From contig NZ_FNSR01000002.1 of assembly GCF_900104845.1 (NCBI RefSeq), positions 1,178,001 to 1,242,000 on the forward strand: 64,000 nt of DNA. Direction: 5' to 3'. Shown here one piece after another: positions 34,222 through 43,676 of the stretch. A program made the position numbers and the translations under genes. Position 1 is the stretch's first letter, and each line of letters begins with the position of its first letter. The stretch is from Paraburkholderia caballeronis. Its GTDB lineage: Bacteria > Pseudomonadota > Gammaproteobacteria > Burkholderiales > Burkholderiaceae. Below the pieces are notes generated by a model. That model did not search any database and had not been told where the DNA came from. It saw only the letters and a program-made list of their open reading frames with translations.

Positions 34222-35081
34222 TCAGTCACCACAAAAGCAGTCAACGAGCGGCGCTTCGTCGGCGTCTTCCAGATCCAGCGGAATCTGGCGCGCGTAGAAA
34301 AGCGCTTCGCGTTTCAGGTCGCGATACGGCGGCCTGTCATTGCGAAACGTCGCGCCGTGTTCCGCGCTTTCCTGTTCGATCCACCAATCGGCCCGCCACG
34401 GCTCCGCGATGAGCGCGCGCACGATCTTGTGACGCGCTTTCAGAAAGCAGCAATCGCAATTACCGAAGTCGCCCTGCGGATCGAGCTGGAGGTCGAAAGG
34501 CTGCGTGCGCCAGAATGCGAGTACGTCGCCCTTCGTGACGTTGGCACGCGCGAGCGGTAATACCGGAATACCGTTTGAGTTGTCCCGCGCCGGATCGAGC
34601 ATGCGTGCCACGCGTCGCGGTTCATCGGCGCGGATACCCATTACACTGTCCCACTCTCCGAAGCCATGCGTGTGCATGAATGCGCTACTCGCGCGCATCT
34701 TGAGATTGATCGTGCAGAGCCGCGCAACCGGATTCGGCAGCATGTTCACGGCACGCGTAAGCGCGGCGAACGGCTCGCCATGACGAGCCGCCGTTCCCAA
34801 CGTCACGATGCGATACGTACAGAAACGTTGCGGCTTACCCTCAATGAACCGGTCCATTCCAGCCACGTTACCGGCACGCCCCACCGTCGCGCGCACTCGT
34901 CAATGAACGCCAGCGTTTCCTCACGTTCCTTGCCGGTGTTCTGGAACACCACGAAGCAGTCCGCCGGCAAACCGTGGTTCGCGCACAGGATTTCATGCAG
35001 CATGAAACCGCTAGTCCGCCCGCCGCTGAAACAGATTTGCGCCGGGCCGTGGATGATAAATGGCACGAGGTCTGCACGCAT
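34222..35081 (-). pseudogene. Phage PAPS-reductase-like (PP-loop) gene with a frameshift
   Basis: The 5' part starts at the ATG at 35081 and carries the PP-loop FSGGRTSGFMLHEIL and NTGKEREETLAFIDEC, running to VPVTWLEW. The rest of the protein (DRFIEGKPQRFCTYRIVTLG, then NGIPVLPLARANVTKGDVL, CDCCFLKARHK) is in the next frame, joining at about 34850-34860. Together they make one normal-length phage PAPS-reductase/adenine-alpha-hydrolase-like protein. A one-base slip, a real mutation or a sequencing error are all possible. Confidence 0.75.
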
Positions 35082-35086
35082 CGCGA

Positions 35087-35296
35087 CTACTCCGCGCGGA
35101 ACACCTGCGAGAACACCAGCGCGAGGTCTTCGCCCCTGCATGGCTTGTGTCCGTACCAGCGTTCGGCCTGTCGCGCGCATTCATCCGCGAGGGACGGCCA
35201 CGCACCCCCGCGGCGCAGCGCTTCGGCGCGTACCTGGTCGCTGAGTGTGACGCGGTGCGCGTGCGCGCGCTTCGTACCTGTTTCGTGATCGTTCAC
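35087..35296 (-). CDS. Small phage hypothetical protein
   Basis: This 69-residue protein runs from a GTG at 35296 and is basic and helical (RVTLSDQVRAEALRRGGAWP, ECARQAERWYGHKPC). It overlaps the upstream small gene by four bases and ends five bases before the PAPS-reductase-like start. No family recognised; support is mainly from tight operon packing. Confidence 0.5.
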   Translation of the reverse strand: MNDHETGTKRAHAHRVTLSDQVRAEALRRGGAWPSLADECARQAERWYGHKPCRGEDLALVFSQVFRAE

Positions 35297-35532
35297 GGCA
35301 TACGCTCCTGGTGTTCTTCGCCGTGGAGAAAGCACGGATCGGGCGGCGTCGCGCCCGCGAGCGCCGCGCGCGCAACTCGTGCGATATTCGGCAGGCTGTC
35401 GGCCACGGGCGGACACTCCGCAATGTCGCGAATGAGCGCGAGCGCTTCGCGCGCCCGTGCGAGGTCGTGCAGTGCTCGCGCGCGCAGATGGTCCGCGTGG
35501 TGCAGGCGTTCGTCGCGTTGCCGATGGTTCAT
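35293..35532 (-). CDS. Small phage hypothetical protein
   Basis: This 79-residue helical protein is His/Arg-rich at the start (MNHRQRDERLHHADHLRARA) and ends PPDPCFLHGEEHQERMP. It begins with an ATGA overlap on the cytosine methyltransferase remnant and ends with a GTGA overlap on the next gene. No family recognised. Confidence 0.5.
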   Translation of the reverse strand: MNHRQRDERLHHADHLRARALHDLARAREALALIRDIAECPPVADSLPNIARVARAALAGATPPDPCFLHGEEHQERMP

Positions 35533-36155
35533 GATTGCTCCCCGGCCGCAAGCTGCGGCGCGTCCGGTCCGCAAGCGTCGTCATTCGCCGCAGCACCGTC
35601 GCGGAGCGCCGCCCACGCCTGCACGACGACGTGCGGAACCTGTCCATTGCCGAGCGCTTCGATTCGCTTCGCCCGCTGCGGAACCTTCGTTTGCGCCATG
35701 CGCGGCACGAATCCGGCGCCGCTGGCGTCCCGCGTCGCCGCTGAACCACGGATCAACCGCGCGAGCGGCTTGTGGGCCGTTCTCGCGTTTCCACGCATCG
35801 AAATGCGCGGCATCGAGCGGTGCCAGGTCGGTCCAGCCGTTCGGCCAGCCCATCAACCATTCGACTCATGCAGGATTGAGCGGGCCGCCGTCCGCGTAAC
35901 AGCAAAGTTGCGGGGCTTTCCGTCGATACCGGCCGGGTGACGCGCCGGCCGCGTCCGTTTTCATCGGCGCGGGAAAGCGCGCCGCGTAACCAAGCGGCGT
36001 CCCGCCCTGCGCGTAACGCCCCGAACGCGCACCGGTATCGCCGGCGGTCGGCGTCGGCCACAGATGCAGCGCGAGCGCTTCAACCAGGTTTCCGTTTCCG
36101 CGCGCCTTCGCAGGCGTCACCAGACCGGCCTTGTTGCCGAGCGACGCAGTACGCG
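35529..36155 (-). pseudogene. Phage cytosine DNA methyltransferase, broken 3' portion
   Basis: Minus-strand codons read LWPTPTAGDTGARSGRYAQG, then GGPLNPA-stop-VEWLMGWPNGWTDL. The stop (TGA) sits where the family has Trp (PTWVEWLMGWP). A frame change near 35740 is then needed to reach RIEALGNGQVPHVVVQAWAA, the usual C terminus of phage Dcm-like enzymes. The catalytic N-terminal half is missing. It is inactive. Confidence 0.75.
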
Positions 36156-36650
36156 GCGCTGCGCAACCGGCATCACGGCCGCGACGACAGCAACAACTGG
36201 CAATGCGTGCCGCTCCATGCGTTCGGACTGCGCGAGCACATCCGCGAACTCGGCGGCAGGATGAACTGCGAACTCGCATTCGGCTTCGCGACCGACGACG
36301 CGGGCGCGCTCGTCGTCGCGGAAGGCGCGCCGCGCGTGCGGTTCTTCGAGGTGTCGTTCGAAGTCGGCGACGACGTCGGCGAAACCACGTTCAGCTTCAA
36401 CCAGTGGGCGTTCGAATTCATGCGCGCGGAGTGGCTCGGCATCGGCGCGACGTCGCTCGACGCGACGTTCGACCGGATCGACGCGATGAGCGACGTTGCA
36501 TTCGCGCGCATGCTGGAAGCGGTGCTCGCGGATACGGCATCGACGCGCGACGCGCCCGACGTCGAGCATTGGGCCGTGTACGATCCGGACGCCGGCCGCT
36601 GGGTCGGCGCCCCTGTCTGCGTGCCGGTGCGCGCACTGACGCTGCATTGA
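36147..36650 (+). pseudogene. 5'-truncated host gene of unknown function at the prophage right edge
   Basis: From about 36150 the plus strand reads as protein (DDSNNWQCVPLHAFGLREHI onward) with strongly G/C-ending codons, through to a stop at 36650. There is no initiation codon before the phage boundary. An internal ATG at 36261 could give a 129-residue product. The acidic C-terminal domain (FFEVSFEVGDDVGETTFSFN) is not recognised. I read it as a host gene that lost its 5' end at the prophage junction. Confidence 0.55.
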
Positions 36651-36671
36651 ATCGCTGCGACAGCGTCGGCG

Positions 36672-38060
36672 TTACAGCAGGCCGAGCGCCTTCGCGGTCG
36701 AATCAATCGCGCTCTTCGCTTTCGCGACGATCTCGTCGATCTCGGCACGGGTGACGACGAGCGGCGGCGAGAGCAGCATGCGGTCGCCGGTGGCGCGCAT
36801 GATGAGGTTGCCGTTGAAGCAGAAGTCGCGGCACAGCGTGCCGACCTCGCCGCCGTTTTCGAAGCGTTTCCGCGCCTTCGGATCGGCCGCGAGCTGAATT
36901 CCCGCGACCAGCCCCGCGCCCGCGATCTCGCCCACGACCGGATGGCCTTCGAACGTCTCGCGCAGCACCCGCTGGAAGTACGGCCCGGTATCCGACTTCA
37001 CCTTTTCGACGATCCCGCCGTCGCGCAGCAGCGTCAGGTTCGCGACCGCCACCGCCGCCGCCACCGGATGCCCTGAGTACGTGAGGCCATGATTGAACTC
37101 GCCGTGCGCGATGATCGCGTCCGCGATCCGGTCGTGCAGCGCCACCGCCCCCATCGGCACGTAGCCGCTCGTGAGTCCCTTCGCGAGCGTCATCAGGTCC
37201 GGCTCGAAACCGAAATGCTGGTGCGCGAACCACTCGCCGGTGCGCCCGAACCCGCCGATCACCTCGTCGGCCACCAGCAGCACGTCGTATTTGCGGCAGA
37301 TCCGCTGGATCTCCGGCCAGTACGTCGACGGCGGGAAGATCACCCCGCCCGCGCCCTGGAACGGCTCGCCGATGAACGCCGCGACGTTCTCCGCGCCCAG
37401 TTCGAGGATCTTCGCTTCGAGCTGCCGCGCCCGCTCCAGCCCGAACGCCTCCGGCGTCACGCCCTCGGCCGCCTCGCCGAAGTAATACGGCTGGTCGATA
37501 TGCACGACGTGCTCGACCTTCGACGGCATCTGCTCGTGCATGTAGCCCATCCCGCCGAGCGTGGCGCCCGCGATCGTCGAGCCGTGATACGCGTTCTTCC
37601 GCGAGATCACGTACTTCTTCGAGGCCTTGCCCTGCGTGAGCCAGTACTGGTGCACGATGCGCAGCACCGTGTCGTTGCCCTCCGAACCGCTGTTGCAGTA
37701 GAAGAAGCGGTTGAACCCCGCCGGCGTGACCTGCGCGAGCAGCGCCGAGAGTTCGATCACCGGCGGATGGGTGGTCTTGAAGAACGTGTTGTAGTACGGC
37801 AGTTCCAGCATCTGCGCATAGGCCGCCCCGGCCAGTTCGCGCCGGCCGTAGCCGACGTTCACGCACCACAGCCCGGCCATGCCGTCGATGATGCGCTGGC
37901 CCTCCGAGTCCCACAGATAGACCCCGTCGGCCTTCACGATCACGCGGCTGCCGTCGCGGTTGAGCGCGCCCATGTCCGAGAACGGGTGGATGTGATGCGC
38001 GGCGTCGAGCGCGCGGTAGCCGGCGGTAGTGCGCGGCGTCGTTTGGGTACGGTCGTTCAT
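36672..38060 (-). CDS. spuC: Putrescine-pyruvate aminotransferase
   Basis: This 462-residue class III PLP aminotransferase has the PLP Lys294 in LMTLAKGLTSGYVPMG, Asp265 in LLVADEVIGGFGRTG, and NSGSEGNDTVLR for phosphate binding. Close agreement with SpuC-type polyamine:pyruvate transaminases and the adjoining puuA/puuD genes support putrescine as substrate. It is the last gene of the minus-strand cluster, 14 bases after puuA. Confidence 0.9.
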   Translation of the reverse strand: MNDRTQTTPRTTAGYRALDAAHHIHPFSDMGALNRDGSRVIVKADGVYLWDSEGQRIIDGMAGLWCVNVGYGRRELAGAAYAQMLELPYYNTFFKTTHPPVIELSALLAQVTPAGFNRFFYCNSGSEGNDTVLRIVHQYWLTQGKASKKYVISRKNAYHGSTIAGATLGGMGYMHEQMPSKVEHVVHIDQPYYFGEAAEGVTPEAFGLERARQLEAKILELGAENVAAFIGEPFQGAGGVIFPPSTYWPEIQRICRKYDVLLVADEVIGGFGRTGEWFAHQHFGFEPDLMTLAKGLTSGYVPMGAVALHDRIADAIIAHGEFNHGLTYSGHPVAAAVAVANLTLLRDGGIVEKVKSDTGPYFQRVLRETFEGHPVVGEIAGAGLVAGIQLAADPKARKRFENGGEVGTLCRDFCFNGNLIMRATGDRMLLSPPLVVTRAEIDEIVAKAKSAIDSTAKALGLL

Positions 38061-38074
38061 GTCCGGTCTCCGGT

Positions 38075-39409
38075 TCAGACGTGCAGCAGCAGGTGACGGC
38101 GTTCCCACGAGCTGATGACCCGGAAAAACGCCTCGTATTCGGTTTCCTTCAGCGCCAGGTACGCGCGCACGAACTTCTCGCCGAGGATGTCCTTGAGCGG
38201 CTCGCACGAGCCCATCAGCGTGAGCCCCTCCTCCAGGTTGCGCGGCAGCTGGTAGGGCAGCGCGTAGCCGTCGCTCGACAGCGGCTCGGAGGGCTTCAGG
38301 TGCTGCGTCATGCCGAGATAACCGGCCGCGAGCGTGGCGGCCATCGCCAGATACGGATTGCAGTCGACGCCCGGGATGCGGTTCTCGACGCGGCGCGCGG
38401 CCGGCGACGAGTGCGGCACGCGGAAACCCACCGTGCGGTTGTCGTAGCCCCACGCGACGTTGATCGGCGCGGCCATGAAGCGCGACAGGCGGCGGTACGA
38501 GTTGATGTACGGCGCGAAGATAGGCATCAGCGCCGGGGTGTACTTCTGCAGCCCGGCGATGTAGCCGTGAAAGAGGTCGGTCGCCTGGCCGTCCGCGCCG
38601 GTGAACAGGTTCTGGCCGGTTTCGGCGCTCACCAGGCTCTGGTGCACGTGCATTGCGGAGCCGGGCTCGTTCTCCATCGGCTTGGCCATGAAGGTCGCGT
38701 ACATGTGGTGGCGCAGCGCCGCCTCGCGCACCGTGCGCTTGAAGAGGAACACGCGGTCGGCGAGGTTGAGCGGATCGCCGTGCAGGAAGTTGATCTCCAT
38801 CTGGGCGGCGCCGACCTCGTGGATCAGCGTGTCGACTTCGAGCCCCTGGATGTCGCAGTACTCGTAGATGTCCTCGAACAGCGGGTCGAACTCGTTGACC
38901 GCCTCGATGGAATAGGCCTGGCGGCCGGTCTCCGGGCGGCCGGTGCGGCCGATGGGCGGCGCGAGCGGCAGGTCCGGGTCCTTGTTCATGTCGACCAGGT
39001 AGAACTCCAGTTCCGGGGCGACCACCGGTTTCCAGCCGCGGGCCTCGTAGAGTTCGAGCACGCGGCGCAGCACGCGGCGCGGGGAGATCTCGACCGGGGT
39101 GCCGTCGAAGTGCACGCAGTCGTGGATGACCTGGGCGGTGGGATCGACCGCCCACGGGATGATGCGGATGGTGGAGGAGTCGGGCACGCAGACCATGTCG
39201 GGGTCGGTGACGCCGGTGAGGCTGCCGTCGTCGGGATAGTCGCCGGTGACGGTCTGGATCATGACGGCCTGGGGCAGGCGCATGGATTCGCCGGACTCGA
39301 ACTTGCTGCGCGGGATGATCTTGCCGCGGGCGATGCCGGCCATGTCGGGGATGATGGCCTCGATCTCGGTGATGTGATGCTTGCGGAGGAATTCGTCGAT
39401 GTCGTGCAT
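38075..39409 (-). CDS. puuA: Gamma-glutamylputrescine synthetase (glutamine synthetase family)
   Basis: This 444-residue GS-like ligase makes gamma-glutamyl-putrescine from glutamate and putrescine with ATP. It has PDMAGIARGKIIPRSKF at the start, the metal-binding APELEFYLV, GAAQMEINFLH, NEPGSAMHVHQSL and NRTVGFRVP motifs. The length and the neighbours (puuD, spuC) favour the polyamine branch over true glutamine synthetase, which has an adenylylation Tyr loop not seen here. Confidence 0.9.
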   Translation of the reverse strand: MHDIDEFLRKHHITEIEAIIPDMAGIARGKIIPRSKFESGESMRLPQAVMIQTVTGDYPDDGSLTGVTDPDMVCVPDSSTIRIIPWAVDPTAQVIHDCVHFDGTPVEISPRRVLRRVLELYEARGWKPVVAPELEFYLVDMNKDPDLPLAPPIGRTGRPETGRQAYSIEAVNEFDPLFEDIYEYCDIQGLEVDTLIHEVGAAQMEINFLHGDPLNLADRVFLFKRTVREAALRHHMYATFMAKPMENEPGSAMHVHQSLVSAETGQNLFTGADGQATDLFHGYIAGLQKYTPALMPIFAPYINSYRRLSRFMAAPINVAWGYDNRTVGFRVPHSSPAARRVENRIPGVDCNPYLAMAATLAAGYLGMTQHLKPSEPLSSDGYALPYQLPRNLEEGLTLMGSCEPLKDILGEKFVRAYLALKETEYEAFFRVISSWERRHLLLHV

Positions 39410-39440
39410 GTCGGTTCTCGGGAGTTCGGGGGGCGCGGGC

Positions 39441-40214
39441 CTATACATGGGCGGCGGTGCGCAGGCGCTGCGCGAGGCGCGCGCGGCAGGCGTCGCCGAA
39501 GGCGCGGAAGATCGCGGTGGAGAGCGCATCGCGAGCGTGCTGCCACTCGGGGTGCCACTGCACGCCGAGCGCGAACGCGGGCGAGCCGGCGACGCTGACC
39601 GCTTCGATCAGGCCATCGGGCGCAACGGCTTCGGCGGCGAGGCCGGCACCGAGGCGGTCGATGCCCTGGCCGTGCAGCGAGTTGACGCGGGCGTCGGCCG
39701 CGCCGCCCGCCAGCCGTTGCAGCAGGCCGCCGGACACGAGCGAGACCGGATGCGAAGGCGCGTACTGGAGGTCGAGCGGATCGGCCTTGTTCTCGCGGTG
39801 ATCGGCGAGGCCGTCGACGGCGTGGACCTGCTGGTGGAGCGTGCCGCCGAAGGCGACGTTCAGCTCCTGGAAGCCGCGGCAGATGGCGAGCACGGGGATG
39901 CCGGCGTCGATGGCGGCGCGCAGCAGCGGGAGGGTGGTGGCGTCGCGGTGGGGGTCGTGCAGGGTGGGCTCACCCGGTGCGCCGCCGTAGCGGTGCGGCT
40001 CGACGTTCGAATAGCTGCCGGTGAAGAGCAGGCCGTCGACGGCGGCGAGCACGTTCGCGACGGGCTGGCGCTCGCCGAGCGCGGGCAGCACGAAGGCGAG
40101 CGCGTGGGCGCCGTCGGTGACGGCGGCGAGGTACTTCTCGCCGGCAACGTGCGACGCGTGCGCGCCGATCACGGTGCGGTCGGCCGTGACGCCGACCAGC
40201 GGGGTGGTTTGCAT
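39441..40214 (-). CDS. puuD: Gamma-glutamyl-GABA hydrolase
   Basis: This 257-residue class I glutamine amidotransferase-like hydrolase has nucleophile Cys112 in VLAICRGFQELNVA and catalytic His/Glu in LGVQWHPEWQ. LLFTGSYSNVEPHRYG supplies the oxyanion region. PuuD releases GABA from gamma-glutamyl-GABA. The start at ATG 40214 (MQTTPLVGV) is chosen over a longer Arg-rich extension. It is first in the minus-strand puuD-puuA-spuC unit. Confidence 0.92.
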   Translation of the reverse strand: MQTTPLVGVTADRTVIGAHASHVAGEKYLAAVTDGAHALAFVLPALGERQPVANVLAAVDGLLFTGSYSNVEPHRYGGAPGEPTLHDPHRDATTLPLLRAAIDAGIPVLAICRGFQELNVAFGGTLHQQVHAVDGLADHRENKADPLDLQYAPSHPVSLVSGGLLQRLAGGAADARVNSLHGQGIDRLGAGLAAEAVAPDGLIEAVSVAGSPAFALGVQWHPEWQHARDALSTAIFRAFGDACRARLAQRLRTAAHV

Positions 40215-41108
40215 GGCTAACGTTTTCTTTCTGCGAGGGTCTGCATGACCCGCAATGCGAAGTGACGCGAATGGCGTCGCGATCGCGCTGCGGACTCGAC
40301 AGGGCTTGCGGCCGTGCATACGCAGCGCCGCGTGCCGTTACGACGCGTGAGCGACGCTAACGCATCGCGCTGCGCGTGGAGATCAGGTAGGCGGTGCGTT
40401 TCGCGCCGTGATGCGGCGCGACGGTATCGAGGCGTGCGCGTGCGGGCCGCGTGCGGACGAGTGCCGACGCTGCGCGAACCAGCCGGCGCAGGCGACGAAC
40501 CGCAATGAAGAAAGAGGCGCTAGGGCAACAGCGATGCAACGCCGTCTGCATGGATCGCGACGAACGCGCGCGCGAACAGGGCATTGCGACGCCGGACGAA
40601 CCGGCGCGACAGGACGGCAGACGCTGATGACGACGGGTACAGGCGAGAGGCAAGCCTGCCGCTACTGCCGTCGGCGAAGGCGGCGCAGTCATCGCGAAGA
40701 CACCTCGCATGGCTACGATTCCACCCGACCAGAAGGCCACGGACTCTCACGATTACACTCGCTGGTTGTTGTGCTCGGGATGCCCGGCTCGCGCGCCGCG
40801 AAGAATGCAGCGGATGCTTCATGAGCCGAGGCGAGATCCATCAGGTTCGCATCGATGCAAACATCGCGCGAACCGATGTTGACCTGCCGTTCAGGATATA
40901 CGAGCCAGTCGTTGCGTCAATGTTTTTTTCAACTGGCTTACCGAACCGGATTCATCGCGCATTGCCGCATGCGTTGCCGCCGCGCACGGGTTTTCCCGTC
41001 GATGGAACGACACGGAAGCTGTCTAGAATGACGAATGCCGCAACCAGTGACACGGCTTGCGAATCGCTGTCTGTTCGAACGGAAGTCTGCCCGCATCGAG
41101 GCATCCCG
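40215..41108. other. Long intergenic region between puuD and the aldehyde dehydrogenase gene
   Basis: This gap is about 890 bases. It must contain the divergent promoters of the polyamine genes. A mixed-composition stretch with a T-run (40918-40930) and inverted GTTCGC/GCGAAC elements around 40845-40880 stand out. A 40-codon frame at 40505-40627 (MKKEALGQQRCNAV) is too short to trust. No gene or RNA could be assigned. Confidence 0.45.
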
Positions 41109-42599
41109 ATGGAAAAGAGAACGCTTGCATATTGGCAGGACAAGGCCGCGACGCTCGGCATCGAAGGGCGCGCGTTCATCGGCGGCGCGTATCGCGACGC
41201 CTATTCGGGGCGCACGTTCGACTGCGTGAGCCCGATCGACGGCCGCACGATCGCGAACATCGCGGACTGCGGCGCAGTGGATGTGGACGAAGCGGTGGCC
41301 GCCGCGCGCCGCGCATTCGATATGCAGGTGTGGGCCGGGCTGAATCCGCGCAAACGCAAGGCGATCCTGCTGCGCTGGGCCGCGCTGATACGCGAACATC
41401 GGGACGAAATCGCGCTGCTCGAAACGCTCGATGCAGGCAAGCCGATCGGCGACACGACGACCGTCGACGTGCCGGGCGCGGCCTATTGCGTCGAATGGTT
41501 TGCCGAAGCGATCGACAAGGTGGGCGGCGAAGTGGTGCCGGCCGATCATCATCTGGTCGGCCTCGTCACGCGCGAGCCGATCGGCGTGGTCGCGGCGGTC
41601 GTGCCGTGGAATTTCCCGATCCTGATGGCGTCGTGGAAGTTCGCGCCCGCGCTCGCGGCGGGCAACAGCGTCGTGCTGAAGCCTTCGGAGAAGTCACCGT
41701 TGAGCGCGATCCGCATCGCGCAGCTTGCGCACGAAGCGGGCATTCCGTCCGGCGTGTTCAACGTGCTGCCGGGCGGCGGCGAACCGGGCAAGCTGCTCGC
41801 GCTGCACAGCGACGTCGATTGCCTCGCGTTCACCGGTTCGACCGCGGTCGGCAAGCAGATCATGCAATACGCGGGGCAGTCGAACCTGAAACGCGTCTGG
41901 CTCGAACTCGGCGGCAAGTCGCCGAACATCGTGCTGCCGGATTGCCCGGACCTCGATCGTGCCGCAAAGGCCGCGGCCAGCGCGATCTTCTACAACATGG
42001 GCGAGATGTGCACCGCGGGTTCGCGTCTGCTCGTGCATCGCGACATCAAGGACGCCCTCCTGGAAAAGCTCACCGAAGCCGCGCGTTCGTACAAGCCGGG
42101 CAATCCGCTCGACCCGGACGTGTCGATGGGCGCGATCGTCGACAAGGTGCAACTGGACCGCGTGCTCGGTTATATCGAAGCGGGCCGCAAGGAAGCGAAA
42201 CTGCTGTTCGGCGGCGAGCGCGTGCGCATCAATAGCGGCGGCTATTACGTCGAGCCGACCGTGTTCGAGACGCCGCACGATACGCGGATCGCGCGCGAGG
42301 AAATCTTCGGGCCGGTGCTGTCGGTGATCGTGTTCGATTCGGTCGACGACGCGGTGCGCATCGCGAACGACAGCGAATACGGTCTTGCCGCTGCCGTGTG
42401 GACGTCGAACCTGACGAGCGCGCATGAAATCTCGCGCCGCCTGCGCGCGGGCACCGTGTGGGTGAACTGCTACGACGAAGGCGGCGACATGAACTTCCCG
42501 TTCGGCGGCTACAGGCAGTCGGGCAACGGTCGCGACAAGTCGTTGCACGCGCTCGAAAAATACACGGAACTGAAGTCCACGCTGATCCGCCTGCGTTAG
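41109..42599 (+). CDS. puuC: Gamma-glutamyl-gamma-aminobutyraldehyde dehydrogenase (PuuC-like)
   Basis: This 496-residue NAD(P)-dependent aldehyde dehydrogenase has WNFPILMASWKFAPALAAGN for cofactor binding, Glu in WLELGGKSPNIV, the catalytic Cys in NMGEMCTAGSRLLV, and PFGGYRQSGNGRD near the end. It oxidises the aldehyde formed by the polyamine pathway; the exact substrate is inferred from the divergent puu/spu genes. The ATG at 41109 has GAGG upstream. Confidence 0.88.
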   Translation: MEKRTLAYWQDKAATLGIEGRAFIGGAYRDAYSGRTFDCVSPIDGRTIANIADCGAVDVDEAVAAARRAFDMQVWAGLNPRKRKAILLRWAALIREHRDEIALLETLDAGKPIGDTTTVDVPGAAYCVEWFAEAIDKVGGEVVPADHHLVGLVTREPIGVVAAVVPWNFPILMASWKFAPALAAGNSVVLKPSEKSPLSAIRIAQLAHEAGIPSGVFNVLPGGGEPGKLLALHSDVDCLAFTGSTAVGKQIMQYAGQSNLKRVWLELGGKSPNIVLPDCPDLDRAAKAAASAIFYNMGEMCTAGSRLLVHRDIKDALLEKLTEAARSYKPGNPLDPDVSMGAIVDKVQLDRVLGYIEAGRKEAKLLFGGERVRINSGGYYVEPTVFETPHDTRIAREEIFGPVLSVIVFDSVDDAVRIANDSEYGLAAAVWTSNLTSAHEISRRLRAGTVWVNCYDEGGDMNFPFGGYRQSGNGRDKSLHALEKYTELKSTLIRLR

Positions 42600-42889
42600 C
42601 GCGTGTCAGGCAGTCACCGCGACCTGCCCGTGCCATCAGCATTTTCGGAGCGCCGACGACGATCGTCCGGTGCTTGCCGGCGCTGAACCGGCAGCTATCC
42701 CGCATCCCCCGAAATAGTTCTCGGTGCTCCTGCTGGAGCCTTGCCTGGGACGATCTGTCTGGGTACGCTTTCGATCGGTTTTCAAACTGATGAAAGATGT
42801 CCGGAGCATGCTATCCGCGCCCCCTATAACCTGCAAACGCCGACAGGTCGGCGTGGGTCTCGCAGGCGAAACCTTATACAAGAACTATT

Positions 42890-43624
42890 TTGACCATCGC
42901 ACATATCGAGCAGATCCTTGCTGAAGGACGTCAACGTGCCGACGCACAGGCGGCGCGGGCCTTGCCCGACCTGCCTGAAGAGTTGCGCGCCGAGCATGAA
43001 AAAGCCGTTGCCTTTGCCCGCTCGCAGGAGGAAACAGTCCAGCAAAGGCTGGATGCCGACCGTCCAACACTGACCATGCTGGTCAATGCGACGCAAGACG
43101 GGAAACTGCCGCGCGAAACCCGCATGGCATGGCTGCGCAAGCTGGCCGATCGCATCAACCAGCTTGCGCAGTCGCTATCGGCCTGTGCGACGAACCATTG
43201 TTCGCATTGCTGCTACGCGCCCGTCTCTCTTTCGTTTCTGGAGGCAAAGCTGATCGGCGCAGCGATCGGCGTTGAGCCGAAGGCGCCGCCGGCGCAGACG
43301 GCCCGCCATGCGGCTTCCGCCACCCCCACCCCGTTACGGCCGAAGATCGGGCACGGTTACGCGTGGCCCTGCCCTTTTCTGGTCGAAGACGCGAGCCTTC
43401 CATCGGGCAAGGGCGGCAAATGCGGAATCTACGAGCACCGCCCGATGGTGTGCCGAAGCTGTTTGAGCATGGCTGCTTCGGACAAGCTTTGTGAACCGCA
43501 GCCCGACCATCTGGTCCCGCTCCCGCTTTTCGATGCGCGCGTGCTGCATCTGCTGGCCGCCCAGATCGGCGGCGCGGAGGTGGCCGACATTCGGGACTTT
43601 TTTCCGGCGGGAATGGCCGGGTAG
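42890..43624 (+). CDS. YkgJ-type cysteine-cluster protein
   Basis: This 244-residue soluble protein has cysteines in the YkgJ/CxxxCxxCC arrangement: HCSHCCYAPVSLSFLEAKLI, then CPFLV, KCGIYEHRPMVCRSCLS. Such clusters are predicted to bind zinc or an iron-sulfur centre. The N-terminal 85 residues are helical. The start used is a TTG at 42890 without a good ribosome site, so the true start is uncertain. Confidence 0.75.
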   Translation: MTIAHIEQILAEGRQRADAQAARALPDLPEELRAEHEKAVAFARSQEETVQQRLDADRPTLTMLVNATQDGKLPRETRMAWLRKLADRINQLAQSLSACATNHCSHCCYAPVSLSFLEAKLIGAAIGVEPKAPPAQTARHAASATPTPLRPKIGHGYAWPCPFLVEDASLPSGKGGKCGIYEHRPMVCRSCLSMAASDKLCEPQPDHLVPLPLFDARVLHLLAAQIGGAEVADIRDFFPAGMAG

Positions 43625-43676
43625 CGCCCCCGGCTTCGACTCTCGATAGAACGAGCCATGGGAGAGCAGGCGCGCG

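Larger units (their letters stand above)
26580..36155. mobile_element. Decayed prophage carrying a secretion-effector cassette
   Basis: Phage-type genes lie on the minus strand: cytosine methyltransferase remnant, small ORFs, PAPS-reductase-like gene, two DNA methyltransferases, a helix-turn-helix protein and a terminase fragment. These are in the usual order of modification genes, then regulator, then packaging. A plus-strand PAAR/effector cassette with lower G+C is embedded. Integrase, capsid, tail and lysis genes are absent and several genes are broken, so this is a remnant. Ends are approximate, set by the last recognisable phage codons. Confidence 0.75.

Noticed and set aside
36147..36180. 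Prophage attachment site / tRNA at the right edge
   Set aside because: No tRNA structure and no matching direct repeat could be found at the left edge.
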